From Pseudomonas frederiksbergensis (GTDB lineage Bacteria > Pseudomonadota > Gammaproteobacteria > Pseudomonadales > Pseudomonadaceae), in contig NZ_CP017886.1 of NCBI RefSeq assembly GCF_001874645.1, positions 3,100,001 to 3,164,000 on the forward strand: a stretch of 64,000 bases of DNA, read 5' to 3'. Below the pieces are notes generated by a model that was not told where the DNA came from, ran no database searches, and saw only the letters and a list, made by a program, of their open reading frames with translations. The translations under genes and the position numbers were made by a program. Position 1 is the stretch's first letter. Each line of letters begins with the position of its first letter. Below, piece after piece: positions 8,909 through 19,137 of the stretch.

Positions 8909-9172
8909 TTAGACGGCCTCGTTGGACTCGTCCTCGAACGCTGCGAACAGCGGTTCGTCTTCGACGATTTCAGCATTGGCGATGAACTCGTAGCTCATCA
9001 GGCCTTCAGCGATTTCACGCAGGGCCACAACGGTGGGCTTGTCGTTTTCCCACTGGACCAAAGGCTCTTTGCCGCCGGTGGCCAGTTGACGGGCACGCTT
9101 GGTAGAGAGCATGACCAGCTCAAAGCGGTTTTCCACGTGTTCTAGGCAGTCTTCAACGGTTACGCGGGCCAT
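8909..9172 (-). CDS. rpoZ: RNA polymerase omega subunit
   Basis: Omega helps fold the beta-prime subunit and forms part of a ppGpp binding site, which makes its place next to spoT meaningful. The 87-residue product starts [19 protein letters not shown] and contains the conserved RARQL segment. The ATG at 9172 is chosen; an in-frame extension upstream lacks family similarity. The acidic C-terminal tail is typical of gammaproteobacterial omega. Confidence 0.96.
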   Translation of the reverse strand: MARVTVEDCLEHVENRFELVMLSTKRARQLATGGKEPLVQWENDKPTVVALREIAEGLMSYEFIANAEIVEDEPLFAAFEDESNEAV

Positions 9173-9232
9173 GGTATTCCTCGGAGCGAATGCAATATGC
9201 GCGCTGCCCGGTTGGGCGAGCGGACTCAACAG

Positions 9233-9275
9233 TTTAAAAAATCACCAGCGATTAGGGAAGCGCTGATTTTTTAAC
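9233..9275 (-). terminator. Hairpin between gmk and rpoZ
   Basis: An inverted repeat with outer AAAAAATCA/TGATTTTTT and inner GCG/CGC pairs lies 62 bp upstream of rpoZ and is followed by a T run on the minus strand. It could terminate gmk transcription or attenuate read-through into rpoZ. Confidence 0.55.
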
Positions 9276-9339
9276 CAAGCCCTTCAACGCGCTGCAAGCA
9301 CCAATGTAAAGCCCTTGCAGCAGTTTTGGGAAGAGCTGT

Positions 9340-9972
<633 letters not shown>

Positions 9973-10836
9973 TTACTCAATGTTCTGCACTTGTTCGCGC
10001 ATCTGCTCGATCAACACTTTGAGGTTGACCGCAGCCTGGGTGCTGCGCGGGTCGAAGGCTTTGGAGCCCAGTGTATTGGCTTCGCGATTGAGCTCCTGCA
10101 TCAGGAAGTCGAGGCGCCGACCGGCAGCGCCGCCGGACTTGAGCACGCGGCGAACTTCGATGATGTGAGTGCTCAGGCGGTCCAGTTCTTCGGCGACGTC
10201 GCTCTTTTGCGCGAGCATGACCATTTCCTGTTCCAGGCGCTGCGGGTCGAGCTCGGCCTTCATGTCGGCAAAGCGGTCGAGCACCTTCTGGCGCTGGGTG
10301 GCGAGCATCTGCGGAACCAGTTCGCGCAGGGTCACCACGTCTTCTTCAATCGACGTCAGGCGCTCGTTGATCAGTCGGGCCAGCTCCGCACCTTCGCGCT
10401 CGCGGCCCGCCTTGAGTTCCTTGAGGCCTTCATTGAACAGGCCCAGCGCCTCGGCATTGAGCGCTTGCGGGTCGCTTGCGTCGGCGACCAGCACGCCAGG
10501 CCAGGCCAACACTTCCAGCGGGTTCAGGGCGGCCGGGTTCTTGATCAGGCTGGCGACGGTTTCGGCGGCGGCGACCAGTTGCGCGGCGCGCTCACGATCG
10601 ACTTGCAGCGGTTTGCCGGTGGTTTCTTCGGTGAAGCGCAGGGTGCATTCGAGTTTGCCACGCGACAGGCCTTGGCGCAGTGCTTCGCGCACGTTGCCTT
10701 CGAGGTCGCGAAAGGACTCTGGCAGGCGCAGGTGCGGTTCCAGGTAGCGGCTGTTGACCGAGCGCAGCTCCCAGCTCAGGGTGCCCTGGCTGCCGGCTTT
10801 TTCGACGCGGGCGAAGGCGGTCATGCTGTGCACCAT
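9973..10836 (-). CDS. yicC: YicC family endoribonuclease
   Basis: The 287-residue product begins MVHSMTAFARVEK and has the YicC N-terminal domain (about 1-155) and the C-terminal DUF1732 domain with the phrases GGAAGRRLDFLMQELNREANT and LKVLIEQMREQVQNIE. YicC proteins have been reported as RNases that influence small-RNA stability. It is divergent from rph and immediately upstream of gmk on the same strand, an order conserved in Pseudomonas. Confidence 0.93.
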   Translation of the reverse strand: MVHSMTAFARVEKAGSQGTLSWELRSVNSRYLEPHLRLPESFRDLEGNVREALRQGLSRGKLECTLRFTEETTGKPLQVDRERAAQLVAAAETVASLIKNPAALNPLEVLAWPGVLVADASDPQALNAEALGLFNEGLKELKAGREREGAELARLINERLTSIEEDVVTLRELVPQMLATQRQKVLDRFADMKAELDPQRLEQEMVMLAQKSDVAEELDRLSTHIIEVRRVLKSGGAAGRRLDFLMQELNREANTLGSKAFDPRSTQAAVNLKVLIEQMREQVQNIE

Positions 10837-11062
10837 GGAGGTACCTCGCGATTCAGGCCGGCGCCGAACCCTGCGGGCTCAACGGACCTGATTAGATGAA
10901 TTAAAGCCCACAGGCTGTAAAGGCGCAGGATTGTAGCGCAGTGCGGCGGATGCTCCCAAATGGCGCGTGTGACAAAGCGCTGCAGGTCGTCGCAGAGCGC
11001 GGTTCAGAGCCCTCGCTCGTCGCCCGGGTTTTTTAGAAGTGCCCAGCCGCGCCTGGTCGCCC

Positions 11063-11068
11063 TATAAT
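11063..11068 (+). promoter_or_regulatory. Candidate -10 box of the rph promoter
   Basis: A perfect TATAAT lies 39 bp before the rph ATG. No good -35 hexamer was found at 16-18 bp, so this rests on the -10 alone. Confidence 0.4.
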
Positions 11069-11106
11069 GCTCGGCAGATTTCCGTCCTCCGTACAGGTGT
11101 TCCTCT

Positions 11107-11829
11107 ATGAAACGTCCAAGTGGTCGCGCTGCCGATCAGCTCCGCTCGATCCGCATCACCCGCAACTACACCAAACACGCCGAGGGATCTGTACTGGTCG
11201 AGTTCGGTGATACCAAAGTGATCTGCACCGTCAGCGTCGAAAACGGTGTGCCGCGCTTCCTCAAGGGTCAGGGCCAAGGCTGGCTGACCGCTGAATACGG
11301 CATGCTGCCGCGCGCCACTGGCGAGCGTAACCAGCGTGAAGCGAGCCGTGGCAAGCAAGGCGGCCGTACGCTCGAGATCCAGCGTCTGATTGGTCGCTCT
11401 TTGCGCGCTGCGCTGGACATGTCCAAGCTGGGCGACGTGACCCTGTACGTCGACTGCGACGTGATCCAGGCCGATGGCGGGACGCGTACTGCCTCGATCA
11501 CCGGTGCCATGGTTGCGCTGGTCGACGCCTTGAAAGTGATCAAGAAGCGCGGCGGCCTGAAAGGCGGTGACCCGCTCAAGCAGATGATTGCTGCAGTGTC
11601 CGTGGGCATGTACCAGGGCGAACCAGTGCTGGATCTGGACTACCTGGAAGATTCGGCTGCCGAGACTGACCTGAACGTGGTGATGACCAGCACCGGTGGT
11701 TTCATCGAAGTGCAGGGCACCGCTGAAGGCGCGCCGTTCCAGCCTGAAGAGCTGAACGCGATGCTGGAGCTGGCGAAAAAAGGCATGACCGAAATTTTCG
11801 ATCTGCAAAAAGCTGCGTTGGCCGACTGA
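11107..11829 (+). CDS. rph: Ribonuclease PH
   Basis: RNase PH trims the 3' ends of tRNA precursors by phosphorolysis and takes part in rRNA turnover. The 240-residue product starts [13 protein letters not shown] and contains the family signatures [24 protein letters not shown] and [18 protein letters not shown], where the acidic residues bind metal. It is divergent from yicC. Length matches the family (about 238-240). Confidence 0.97.
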   Translation: MKRPSGRAADQLRSIRITRNYTKHAEGSVLVEFGDTKVICTVSVENGVPRFLKGQGQGWLTAEYGMLPRATGERNQREASRGKQGGRTLEIQRLIGRSLRAALDMSKLGDVTLYVDCDVIQADGGTRTASITGAMVALVDALKVIKKRGGLKGGDPLKQMIAAVSVGMYQGEPVLDLDYLEDSAAETDLNVVMTSTGGFIEVQGTAEGAPFQPEELNAMLELAKKGMTEIFDLQKAALAD

Positions 11830-11872
11830 TTGTTTTGATGTCCAGGTTCCGATGTCCAGCAAGGAGAGCGTC

Positions 11873-12241
11873 ATGAGTGATGAGCAACTTCCGCTGCCAG
11901 TGCCGAGCCGTGAGGTTCGTCAGTGGGCCATGTTCTGCCATCTCTCGGCCTTGCTGGGGATCTGGGTGCCGTTCGGTTCACTGATCGGGCCGCTGATCCT
12001 CTGGCAACTGAAGCGCGAGATGGACCCGTTCATCGATGACCAGGGCAAGGAGGCGCTGAACTTTCAGATTAGCGTGGCCATTGCTTCGGCGATCTGCCTG
12101 TTGCTGATGGTGGTGGTGATCGGTTTCTTTCTGTTTGGCCTGGTGGCCATCGGTGCGCTGGTGCTGACGATCATCGCCGGGGTAAAAGCCAATGAAGGGC
12201 AGCTGTATCGCTATCCGTTCACTTGGCGGTTGATCAAGTAA
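11873..12241 (+). CDS. DUF4870 family small membrane protein
   Basis: The 122-residue product begins MSDEQLPLPVPSREV and has two or three hydrophobic segments (about 25-50 and 68-112). The phrases FCHLSALLGIWVPFG and IDDQGKEALNFQIS are hallmarks of the DUF4870/Tic20-like family of predicted inner-membrane proteins with no assigned function. The ATG at 11873 follows AAGGAGAG; an ATG in the same frame 21 bp upstream has no such site. It lies 43 bp downstream of rph and may be co-transcribed with it. Confidence 0.85.
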   Translation: MSDEQLPLPVPSREVRQWAMFCHLSALLGIWVPFGSLIGPLILWQLKREMDPFIDDQGKEALNFQISVAIASAICLLLMVVVIGFFLFGLVAIGALVLTIIAGVKANEGQLYRYPFTWRLIK

Positions 12242-12260
12242 CGGTCAATGCTGATTTCCC

Positions 12261-12333
12261 CTGTGGGAGCAACGGTCTTCACCATGCCATTGTCGCCTGA
12301 CACGGCGCATTCGCGAGCACGCCCGCTCCTACA
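12261..12333. repeat. Degenerate REPIN of a second family
   Basis: The left part CTGTGGGAGC and the right part GCATTCGCGAGC...GCCCGCTCC are remains of the other common Pseudomonas palindrome (GTGGGAGCGGGCTTGCTCGCGAATGC type) arranged as an inverted pair. The left arm is badly eroded. Confidence 0.55.
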
Positions 12334-12347
12334 TTGGACGCTTTAAA

Positions 12348-12384
12348 ACAAATGCCCTGACTTGTCAGGGCATTTGTATTTTTA
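12348..12384. terminator. Intrinsic terminator, near-symmetrical
   Basis: A perfect 13-bp stem (ACAAATGCCCTGA / TCAGGGCATTTGT) with loop CTTG is followed by ATTTTT. It probably ends the rph-DUF4870 transcript. Confidence 0.8.
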
Positions 12385-12690
12385 CAACTCAATTAAATTT
12401 TCTAGCGTGTGATATCCGCGATAACCAAATGCCACATGTCTTTATCAAATATCACGCTTACATCTTTAGTCACAACTGCAATGCCTCAGCATCGGCTATG
12501 TCCTTGGCAATGAGACTTTACGGTTGATAGAGTTGCCCCACGTCATATTCCCTAAGAAATATTTCGACATATTCAAGCCATCGAAGGTCCTTGAATTTCA
12601 AGCAATCAGTGTTGAGACACTCAGCCGATTCAAGAGGCGTGCGCAGGTAAAAAGTGCGCCTCTGAATATATATAGCCAAGAATAATTCCA
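12385..12690. pseudogene. AT-rich intergenic scar with decayed reading frames
   Basis: This stretch before gltS is far more AT-rich than its surroundings. The plus strand stays open for about 65 codons after a TAG (roughly 12470-12675), reading through VLGNETLRLIELPHVIFP to VKSAPLNIYSQE and a stop, with no ATG at its head. The minus strand is also open for 57 codons (12691-12518, ending EIFLREYDVGQLYQP), then after one stop continues in the same frame for another 15 codons, and 25 more codons lie in a shifted frame (ending DKDMWHLVIADITR). One strand is likely the relic of a lost, foreign gene. I cannot name a family. Confidence 0.4.
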
Positions 12691-13899
12691 ATGATTCAGC
12701 TCGATTTTTATGGAACGCTTGTGGCCGCTTCCCTGGTGCTTTTGCTGGGGCGCGGACTTGTTACACGTGTTGGTTTTCTACGTAATTACAATATCCCTGA
12801 GCCGGTGGCCGGTGGCCTGTTGGTTGCCCTGGTTCTCCTGGTATTGCGAACTTTTGATATTGAAGTCCGCTTCGATACTTCATTGCAGACGCCGTTGATG
12901 TTGGCTTTTTTTGCCACCATCGGCTTGAGTGCGGACTTCGCCAGCCTGAAGAAAGGCGGTCGCGTAGTAGGCGTTTTTCTGCTGGCGGTGGCCGGACTAC
13001 TGATCGTCCAGAATGCCATGGGCATTGGCCTCGCAAAAGTGCTGGGGCTCGATCCTTTGATGGGCCTGCTGACAGGCTCGATTACCTTGTCGGGCGGTCA
13101 CGGTACAGGTGCTGCATGGGGGGCGGTGTTCAGTGAGCAGTACGGCTTGGCCTCTGCCTCCGAGCTTGCAATTGCCTCTGCGACGTTTGGCCTGGTGTTA
13201 GGTGGTTTGATTGGTGGTCCGGTCGCTCGGCTGCTGATCAAGCGTGTTCAAGCACCCGGCTGCCACCCTCAGGAAACGCCACGGTTGCCAAAGGGCTTTG
13301 AGCAGCCGAACAAAGAGCGCTCGATTACGCCATTTTCGTTTATCGAAACACTGGCTCTGATCGCAGTCAGCTTATTGGCCGGCAATCTTCTGAATGGCTT
13401 GCTGCAAGGAACTGTCCTTGAGTTGCCGACGTTCGTGTGCGTCTTGTTCGTGGGTGTGGTTTTACGCAACGGGCTTTCAGCGTTGGGCTTGTATCAGGTA
13501 TTCGAGCGTGAAGTCTCGGTGCTGGGCAATGTAAGCCTGTCGCTGTTTCTGGCGATTGCCTTGATGTCGCTCAAGCTGTGGGATCTGGCAGCGCTGGCCT
13601 TGCCGATCTTCATCATCCTGGCTGCGCAAGCGTTGGTCATGGCGCTCTTTGCGATTTTCGTGACGTTCAGGGTCATGGGCAGCAACTACGATGCGGCGGT
13701 GTTGGCGGCAGGGCATTGCGGTTTTGGGCTGGGTGCCACACCCACGGCCATCGCCAACATGCAGGCGGTGACGCAGCGCTACGGGCCTTCGCAGATAGCG
13801 TTTCTCGTGGTGCCCATGGTGGGTGCGTTCTTCATCGACATCATTAATGTCATCGTGATCAAACTGTACCTTGCGCTACCGTTCTTTGCAGTGGCTTGA
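12691..13899 (+). CDS. gltS: Sodium/glutamate symporter GltS
   Basis: GltS imports glutamate with sodium across the inner membrane. The 402-residue protein is hydrophobic throughout, with about ten membrane segments. It contains the family phrases NIPEPVAGGL (residues 33-42), GSITLSGGHGTGAAW (a re-entrant loop) and its inverted-repeat counterpart GHCGFGLGATPTAIANM. The length is normal. It follows an AT-rich scar and is closed by a strong bidirectional terminator, so it is probably monocistronic. No ribosome-binding site stands out before the ATG. Confidence 0.94.
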   Translation: MIQLDFYGTLVAASLVLLLGRGLVTRVGFLRNYNIPEPVAGGLLVALVLLVLRTFDIEVRFDTSLQTPLMLAFFATIGLSADFASLKKGGRVVGVFLLAVAGLLIVQNAMGIGLAKVLGLDPLMGLLTGSITLSGGHGTGAAWGAVFSEQYGLASASELAIASATFGLVLGGLIGGPVARLLIKRVQAPGCHPQETPRLPKGFEQPNKERSITPFSFIETLALIAVSLLAGNLLNGLLQGTVLELPTFVCVLFVGVVLRNGLSALGLYQVFEREVSVLGNVSLSLFLAIALMSLKLWDLAALALPIFIILAAQALVMALFAIFVTFRVMGSNYDAAVLAAGHCGFGLGATPTAIANMQAVTQRYGPSQIAFLVVPMVGAFFIDIINVIVIKLYLALPFFAVA

Positions 13900-13926
13900 G
13901 GTTCGGGTCATGTTCACTGACGCATG

Positions 13927-13962
13927 AAAAATGCCCGTATCTTGCGATACGGGCATTTTTTT
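13927..13962. terminator. Bidirectional terminator between gltS and crc
   Basis: A 15-bp perfect stem (AAAAATGCCCGTATC / GATACGGGCATTTTT) with loop TTGC sits between convergent genes and has T runs on both strands. Confidence 0.9.
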
Positions 13963-14033
13963 AACCGGTTGGCAGGCTGCCAGGTTTCACACAGCCAGCG
14001 CGATGCCGGTTCTTTGTGTCTGCGAAAAGACGC

Positions 14034-14813
14034 TTAGATCGTCAGCGTCCAGTCGTAGTCCACGATCAGCGGTGCGTGTTGCGAGAACCGCGGCTGACGT
14101 GGCAAGCGTGCGCTGCGTACAAAGCGGCGCAGGCCCGGGGTCAGCAGTTGGTAGTCGAAACGCCAGCCCAGGTTGAGCATCTCCGCCTGTTCGTTGTCTG
14201 GCCACCAGCTGTACTGATCGCCTTCGCGGCTGACTTCACGCAGGGCATCGACATAGCCCATGTTGCCGACAATCTCGTCCATCCAGGCACGCTCTGGCGC
14301 CAGGAAGCCCGGGGATTGCTGGCTGTCGCGCCAGTTCTTGATATCCAGCTTCTGTTGCGCCACGTACAGCGAGCCACAATAAATGTACTCGCGACGTTTG
14401 CGCCGCTGTTTATCCAGATAACGGGCGAAGTCGTCCATTAGCTTGAACTTCTGGTTCAAGTCTTCATCGCCGTTCTGCCCCGAAGGGAGCAGCAAGGTCG
14501 CGATGCTGACCTTGTCGAAATCGGCTTGCAGGTAGCGCCCGTAGCGGTCGGCCGTCTCGAAGCCGAGACCGCTGATGACAGCCTTCGGTTGCAACCGCGA
14601 GTACAAAGCCACGCCACCTTGGGCGGGAACTTCGGCATCGCAGGCATAAAGGAAGTAGCCATCCAGTTGGAAGGCTGGATCGTCCAGTTCAAAGGCGGAG
14701 GCGCGGGTGTCCTGCAGGCAGATGACGTCGGCATTCTGTGCTTGCAGCCAACTGAGCAAACCACGCTCGACTGCAGCCTGAATACCATTGACGTTCACAC
14801 TGATGATCCGCAT
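14034..14813 (-). CDS. crc: Catabolite repression control protein Crc
   Basis: Crc works with Hfq to block translation of catabolic mRNAs carrying A-rich motifs. The 259-residue product has the exonuclease III/EEP fold, but active-site positions are changed: LQDTR in place of LQETK, CGSLY in place of CGDxN, and QHAP in place of SDHAP. Loss of nuclease residues is characteristic of Crc. The ATG at 14813 gives exactly the usual length; the longer in-frame start at 14849 overlaps the promoter. It is divergent from pyrE, the standard Pseudomonas arrangement. Confidence 0.95.
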   Translation of the reverse strand: MRIISVNVNGIQAAVERGLLSWLQAQNADVICLQDTRASAFELDDPAFQLDGYFLYACDAEVPAQGGVALYSRLQPKAVISGLGFETADRYGRYLQADFDKVSIATLLLPSGQNGDEDLNQKFKLMDDFARYLDKQRRKRREYIYCGSLYVAQQKLDIKNWRDSQQSPGFLAPERAWMDEIVGNMGYVDALREVSREGDQYSWWPDNEQAEMLNLGWRFDYQLLTPGLRRFVRSARLPRQPRFSQHAPLIVDYDWTLTI

Positions 14814-14895
14814 AAATGGCCCCAAAAATCGCGTGCGTGTATGATACACGGCGTCTACCTAATTAGCTAAATCCGTGGTATTTGGGGTTTTTTTC

Positions 14896-15540
14896 ATGCA
14901 AGCGTATCAGCGCGACTTCATTCGTTTTGCCATCGATCGTGGCGTTTTGCGCTTCGGTGAGTTCACCCTGAAGTCCGGGCGTACCAGTCCTTACTTCTTC
15001 AATGCCGGCCTTTTCAACTCAGGTTCTGCGCTGGCGCAGCTGGGTCGTTTCTATGCGGCAGCCATTGTCGAGAGCGGCATTGCGTTCGACGTGCTCTTTG
15101 GTCCTGCGTACAAAGGCATTCCTTTGGCGGCGACTACCGCCGTAGCGCTGGCTGAGCACCATGACCGCGATCTGCCATGGTGCTTCAACCGCAAGGAAGC
15201 CAAGGCCCACGGCGAAGGCGGCAGCCTGGTCGGCGCGCCGCTGACCGGCGAAGTGCTGATCATCGACGACGTGATCACTGCCGGTACCGCAATCCGTGAA
15301 GTGATGCAGATCATCGCTTCCCAGGACGGTGCGAAGGCCGCTGGCGTGCTGATCGCCCTGAACCGTCAGGAGCGTGGCAACGGTGAGCTGTCGGCGATCC
15401 AGGAAGTGGAGCGTGACTTCGGTATCCCGGTGATCAGCATTGTTTCGCTGAATCAGGTGCTGGAATACCTCGCCGATGATCCGCAGCTCAAACAACACCT
15501 GCCGGCAGTTGAAGCCTACCGAGCACAGTTCGGCGTCTAG
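14896..15540 (+). CDS. pyrE: Orotate phosphoribosyltransferase
   Basis: PyrE makes orotidine 5'-phosphate from orotate and PRPP in pyrimidine synthesis. The 214-residue product begins [21 protein letters not shown] and has the PRPP-binding motif [13 protein letters not shown] (about residues 118-130). The internal ATG at 14896 fits the family start better than an ATG seven codons upstream. An intrinsic terminator follows within 5 bp of the stop. Confidence 0.96.
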   Translation: MQAYQRDFIRFAIDRGVLRFGEFTLKSGRTSPYFFNAGLFNSGSALAQLGRFYAAAIVESGIAFDVLFGPAYKGIPLAATTAVALAEHHDRDLPWCFNRKEAKAHGEGGSLVGAPLTGEVLIIDDVITAGTAIREVMQIIASQDGAKAAGVLIALNRQERGNGELSAIQEVERDFGIPVISIVSLNQVLEYLADDPQLKQHLPAVEAYRAQFGV

Positions 15541-15544
15541 ATAG

Positions 15545-15575
15545 AAAAGGCCCTGTGAAAACAGGGCCTTTTTTG
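15545..15575 (+). terminator. Intrinsic terminator of pyrE
   Basis: AAAAGGCCCTGT and ACAGGGCCTTTT form a perfect stem around GAAA, followed by T residues. Confidence 0.9.
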
Positions 15576-15603
15576 ATTGGCTGCGATTCACGCTCTGCTT
15601 TGG

Positions 15604-15816
15604 TCAATGACCGGGTCTGCTCGGATACGGATCGCCTATCGCATCGCCTCGTCCCGACAGGATGTTCCAGCCGTTGAGCGTGTGAGTGCTCGGAGTGTAA
15701 TTGGGGCAGGGTGGAAGCGAAGTCTTCGACTGATTGGAGTATTTGTGTCCGCAGTCTGCGCATGAGTAACTGCCGGCCGAAACATCACTGCCGTAGGGAA
15801 CGTGTTCTTTTTGCAT
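15604..15816 (-). CDS. Small zinc-ribbon-like protein
   Basis: The 70-residue product contains YSCADCGHKYSNQ and, farther on, PPCPNYTPSTHT. The CxxC pair followed by a third cysteine resembles a zinc ribbon whose fourth ligand might be a nearby histidine (inference). A GGAG site lies about 9 bp before the ATG at 15816, which supports translation. The tail is rich in Gly, Pro and Asp. Similar small proteins occur in Pseudomonas genomes without an assigned function. It is convergent with pyrE. Confidence 0.65.
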   Translation of the reverse strand: MQKEHVPYGSDVSAGSYSCADCGHKYSNQSKTSLPPCPNYTPSTHTLNGWNILSGRGDAIGDPYPSRPGH

Positions 15817-15924
15817 GGGTAGATCTCCTGTGGGCTCAGGGAGGATCCTATGTAGATTGATTCGTGCGCGATGTCGGACGTTTCGCTAAGTCCGGCCGGG
15901 CGTTTCCGACGCGAACAAAAAGAA

Positions 15925-16005
15925 TGCAGACTTCGTCAGCTCCTACGGGTTTTTCGGACATTCGAAAATCCTCTATCGGAGCTGCCGCAGGCTGCGATCT
16001 TTTTA
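15925..16005. repeat. REP with eroded partner arm
   Basis: The intact REP reads TCGGAGCTGCCGCAGGCTGC followed by GATCTTTT at 15976-16003. About 30 bp before it, GTCAGCTCCTACGGG is what is left of an inverted partner. It lies downstream of argB. Confidence 0.75.
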
Positions 16006-16015
16006 AGGTTTTGAC

Positions 16016-16960
<945 letters not shown>

Positions 16961-18358
16961 TCAAAATGGTAGTAGGAGGTCAGGTGCAACACGTTTCAGT
17001 TGGGCGTGGAACACGTCCTTGATGCGCTGCAGTTCGGCGTCGTTGTCGGCCTCGAAACGCAGGACCAGCACCGGTGTGGTATTGGACGCGCGAACCAGGC
17101 CCCAGCCTTTGGCGTAGTCGACTCGCACACCGTCGATGGTGGTCAGTTCGGCGCCTTCGCCCCAGCGGGCATCGTGCAGTGCATCAATGATGCTGAATTT
17201 GCTCTCTTCGGTCACATGGATATTGATTTCCGGCGTAGAAATATCATTCGGGAAGGTCTCGAACAGCTCCTGCGCGCTGGATTTTTCCTGGCTGAGGATC
17301 TCCAGCAGCCGCGCGGCGCTGTAAATACCGTCATCGAAACCGAACCAGCGCTCCTTGAAAAAGATATGCCCGCTCATTTCGCCTGCGAGCAGGGCACCGG
17401 TTTGTTTCATCTTCTTTTTGATCAACGAATGACCGGTTTTCCACATAAGTGGGCGACCGCCGTATTCCTTGATCAGCGGGGTCAGGCGACGCGTGCATTT
17501 GACGTCGAAGATGATCTCGGCGTCCGGGTTGCGTGCCAGCACGTCTTTCGCAAAGAGCATCAGCAGGCGGTCCGGGAAGACGATGTCGCCAGTATTGGTC
17601 ACCACGCCCACGCGGTCGCCATCGCCGTCGAAGGCCAGGCCCAGGTCGGCGTTGGTTTCCTTGACCTTGGCGATCAGGTCCACCAGGTTCTCAGGCTTGC
17701 CCGGATCCGGATGGTGGTTCGGGAAGTTACCGTCGACTTCGCAGAACAGCGGGATGACTTCGCAGTTCAGCGCTTCGATCAGCTGAGGCGCGATAACGCC
17801 AGCGGCGCCGTTACCGCAATCGACCACCACTTTCAGGCGGCGGGCGAGTGTGATGTTCTGGACGATTTCGGTGGTGTAGCGATCGAGGATCTCGACCTTG
17901 GTGATGCTGCCTTTGCCGCTGCTCAGGTTGTTGGTTTTCAGGCGTTCGTGCAGGGCCTGAATCTGTTCGTTGGCCAGGGTGTCGCCAGCAATAACGATTT
18001 TAAAACCGTTGTAGTTCGACGGGTTATGGCTGCCGGTGAGCATCACGCCGGACGTGCCGGCCAGCACGTTGGCCGCGTAATAGAGCGCCGGGGTTGGCAC
18101 CAGGCCGACGTCGCTGACGTGGCAGCCGCTGTCGTGCAGGCCCTGAATCAACGGCTCGACCAATTCCGGGCCAGACAGGCGACCGTCACGCCCCACAGAG
18201 ATGTTCGGCTCACCCTTGGCAAGCGTTTCGGAACCAATGGCGCGACCGATCCAGTAAGCGGTTTCAGCCGTCAGGGTTTCCGGGACGACGCCACGAATGT
18301 CGTAGGCGCGAAAGATGCTGTCGGGGAAGGTCGGTGCGACTCGGGCTGCGTTGCTCAT
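16961..18358 (-). CDS. algC: Phosphomannomutase/phosphoglucomutase AlgC
   Basis: AlgC interconverts 1- and 6-phosphates of mannose and glucose for alginate, LPS and other exopolysaccharide precursors. The 465-residue protein has the four landmarks of the family: the catalytic phosphoserine loop TGSHNPSNYNG (Ser near residue 108), the metal loop DGDGDRVG, the sugar-binding GEMSGH, and the C-terminal phosphate-binding RASNTTPVL. Its place between dut-coaBC and argB is conserved in the genus. Confidence 0.97.
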   Translation of the reverse strand: MSNAARVAPTFPDSIFRAYDIRGVVPETLTAETAYWIGRAIGSETLAKGEPNISVGRDGRLSGPELVEPLIQGLHDSGCHVSDVGLVPTPALYYAANVLAGTSGVMLTGSHNPSNYNGFKIVIAGDTLANEQIQALHERLKTNNLSSGKGSITKVEILDRYTTEIVQNITLARRLKVVVDCGNGAAGVIAPQLIEALNCEVIPLFCEVDGNFPNHHPDPGKPENLVDLIAKVKETNADLGLAFDGDGDRVGVVTNTGDIVFPDRLLMLFAKDVLARNPDAEIIFDVKCTRRLTPLIKEYGGRPLMWKTGHSLIKKKMKQTGALLAGEMSGHIFFKERWFGFDDGIYSAARLLEILSQEKSSAQELFETFPNDISTPEINIHVTEESKFSIIDALHDARWGEGAELTTIDGVRVDYAKGWGLVRASNTTPVLVLRFEADNDAELQRIKDVFHAQLKRVAPDLLLPF

Positions 18359-18546
18359 TGCTGGGGCTGCTCCAACTCAACGGTTGCTGGACGGGCCGAC
18401 GAACTGTTCGCCAGCGGGATCAAACTGAAGGGTATGACGGTGTTTTTGGCAGAGAGTTCGTGGTGCGAAAAGGCTATGACACCTCTGAAAGCCGGCCGAT
18501 GCCTTGATTTTCACGATGAACCTTGCAGGTGAGTCTGCATAAAATT

Positions 18547-18571
18547 TGTGGCGAGGGAGCTTGCTCCCGCT
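18547..18571 (+). repeat. Single palindrome of a third type
   Basis: GTGGCGAGGGAGCTTGCTCC is a self-complementary element (core GGGAGCTTGCTCCC) of a kind commonly scattered in fluorescent pseudomonads. It abuts the REPIN that follows. Confidence 0.7.
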
Positions 18572-18575
18572 TCCC

Positions 18576-18655
18576 CTGTAGGAGCTGCCGAAGGCTGCGA
18601 TCTTTTGATTTTCGTTTTTAAGATCAAAAGATCGCAGCCTTCGGCAGCTCCCACG
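18576..18655. repeat. REPIN between dut and algC
   Basis: Arms of about 33 bp, GTAGGAGCTGCCGAAGGC... and its inverted copy ending in ...GCAGCTCCCAC, share the GATCTTTTGAT tail and flank a short AT-rich loop. The two arms carry the same CGAAGG variation, which suggests arm-to-arm homogenisation or a recent copy. Confidence 0.88.
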
Positions 18656-18676
18656 GGGCTTAGCGTTTCTACCGGG

Positions 18677-19132
18677 TCATTTGGTACCGGAATGGCCGAA
18701 ACCACCGGCGCCACGCTGGGTTTCGTCGAACTCTTGAACCAGTTCGAAGTGCGCCTGAACCACTGGCACCAACACCAGTTGGGCAAGGCGTTCGCCGACC
18801 ACAATGTTGAAGTCGGTCTGGCCGCGGTTCCAGCAGGAAACCATCAGCGGCCCTTGGTAATCGGAGTCGATCAGCCCGACCAGGTTGCCCAGCACGATGC
18901 CGTGCTTATGGCCCAGGCCCGAGCGCGGCAGGATCAGCGCGGCAAGGCCCGGATCGCCGATGTACACCGACAGACCGGTCGGGATCAGCAGGGTTTCACC
19001 CGGCTTGATGACGGTGTCCTGTTCCAGCATCGCCCGCAGGTCGAGGCCAGCGGAGCCTGGCGTGGCGTACTGCGGCAGCGGGAATTCGCGGCCAATGCGT
19101 GGGTCGAGGATCTTGGCTTGTAAAGCGTGCAT
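18677..19132 (-). CDS. dut: Deoxyuridine 5'-triphosphate nucleotidohydrolase
   Basis: Dut hydrolyses dUTP to dUMP, which keeps uracil out of DNA and feeds thymidylate synthesis. The 151-residue product carries the trimeric dUTPase motifs: [45 protein letters not shown], and the C-terminal [10 protein letters not shown] that closes over the active site. It starts 5 bp after the coaBC stop, so the two are almost certainly one transcript. Confidence 0.97.
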   Translation of the reverse strand: MHALQAKILDPRIGREFPLPQYATPGSAGLDLRAMLEQDTVIKPGETLLIPTGLSVYIGDPGLAALILPRSGLGHKHGIVLGNLVGLIDSDYQGPLMVSCWNRGQTDFNIVVGERLAQLVLVPVVQAHFELVQEFDETQRGAGGFGHSGTK

Positions 19133-19137
19133 GCGAG

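Noticed and set aside
17000..18532. A 510-codon open frame antisense to algC
   Set aside because: Shadow frame; algC motifs are complete on the other strand.
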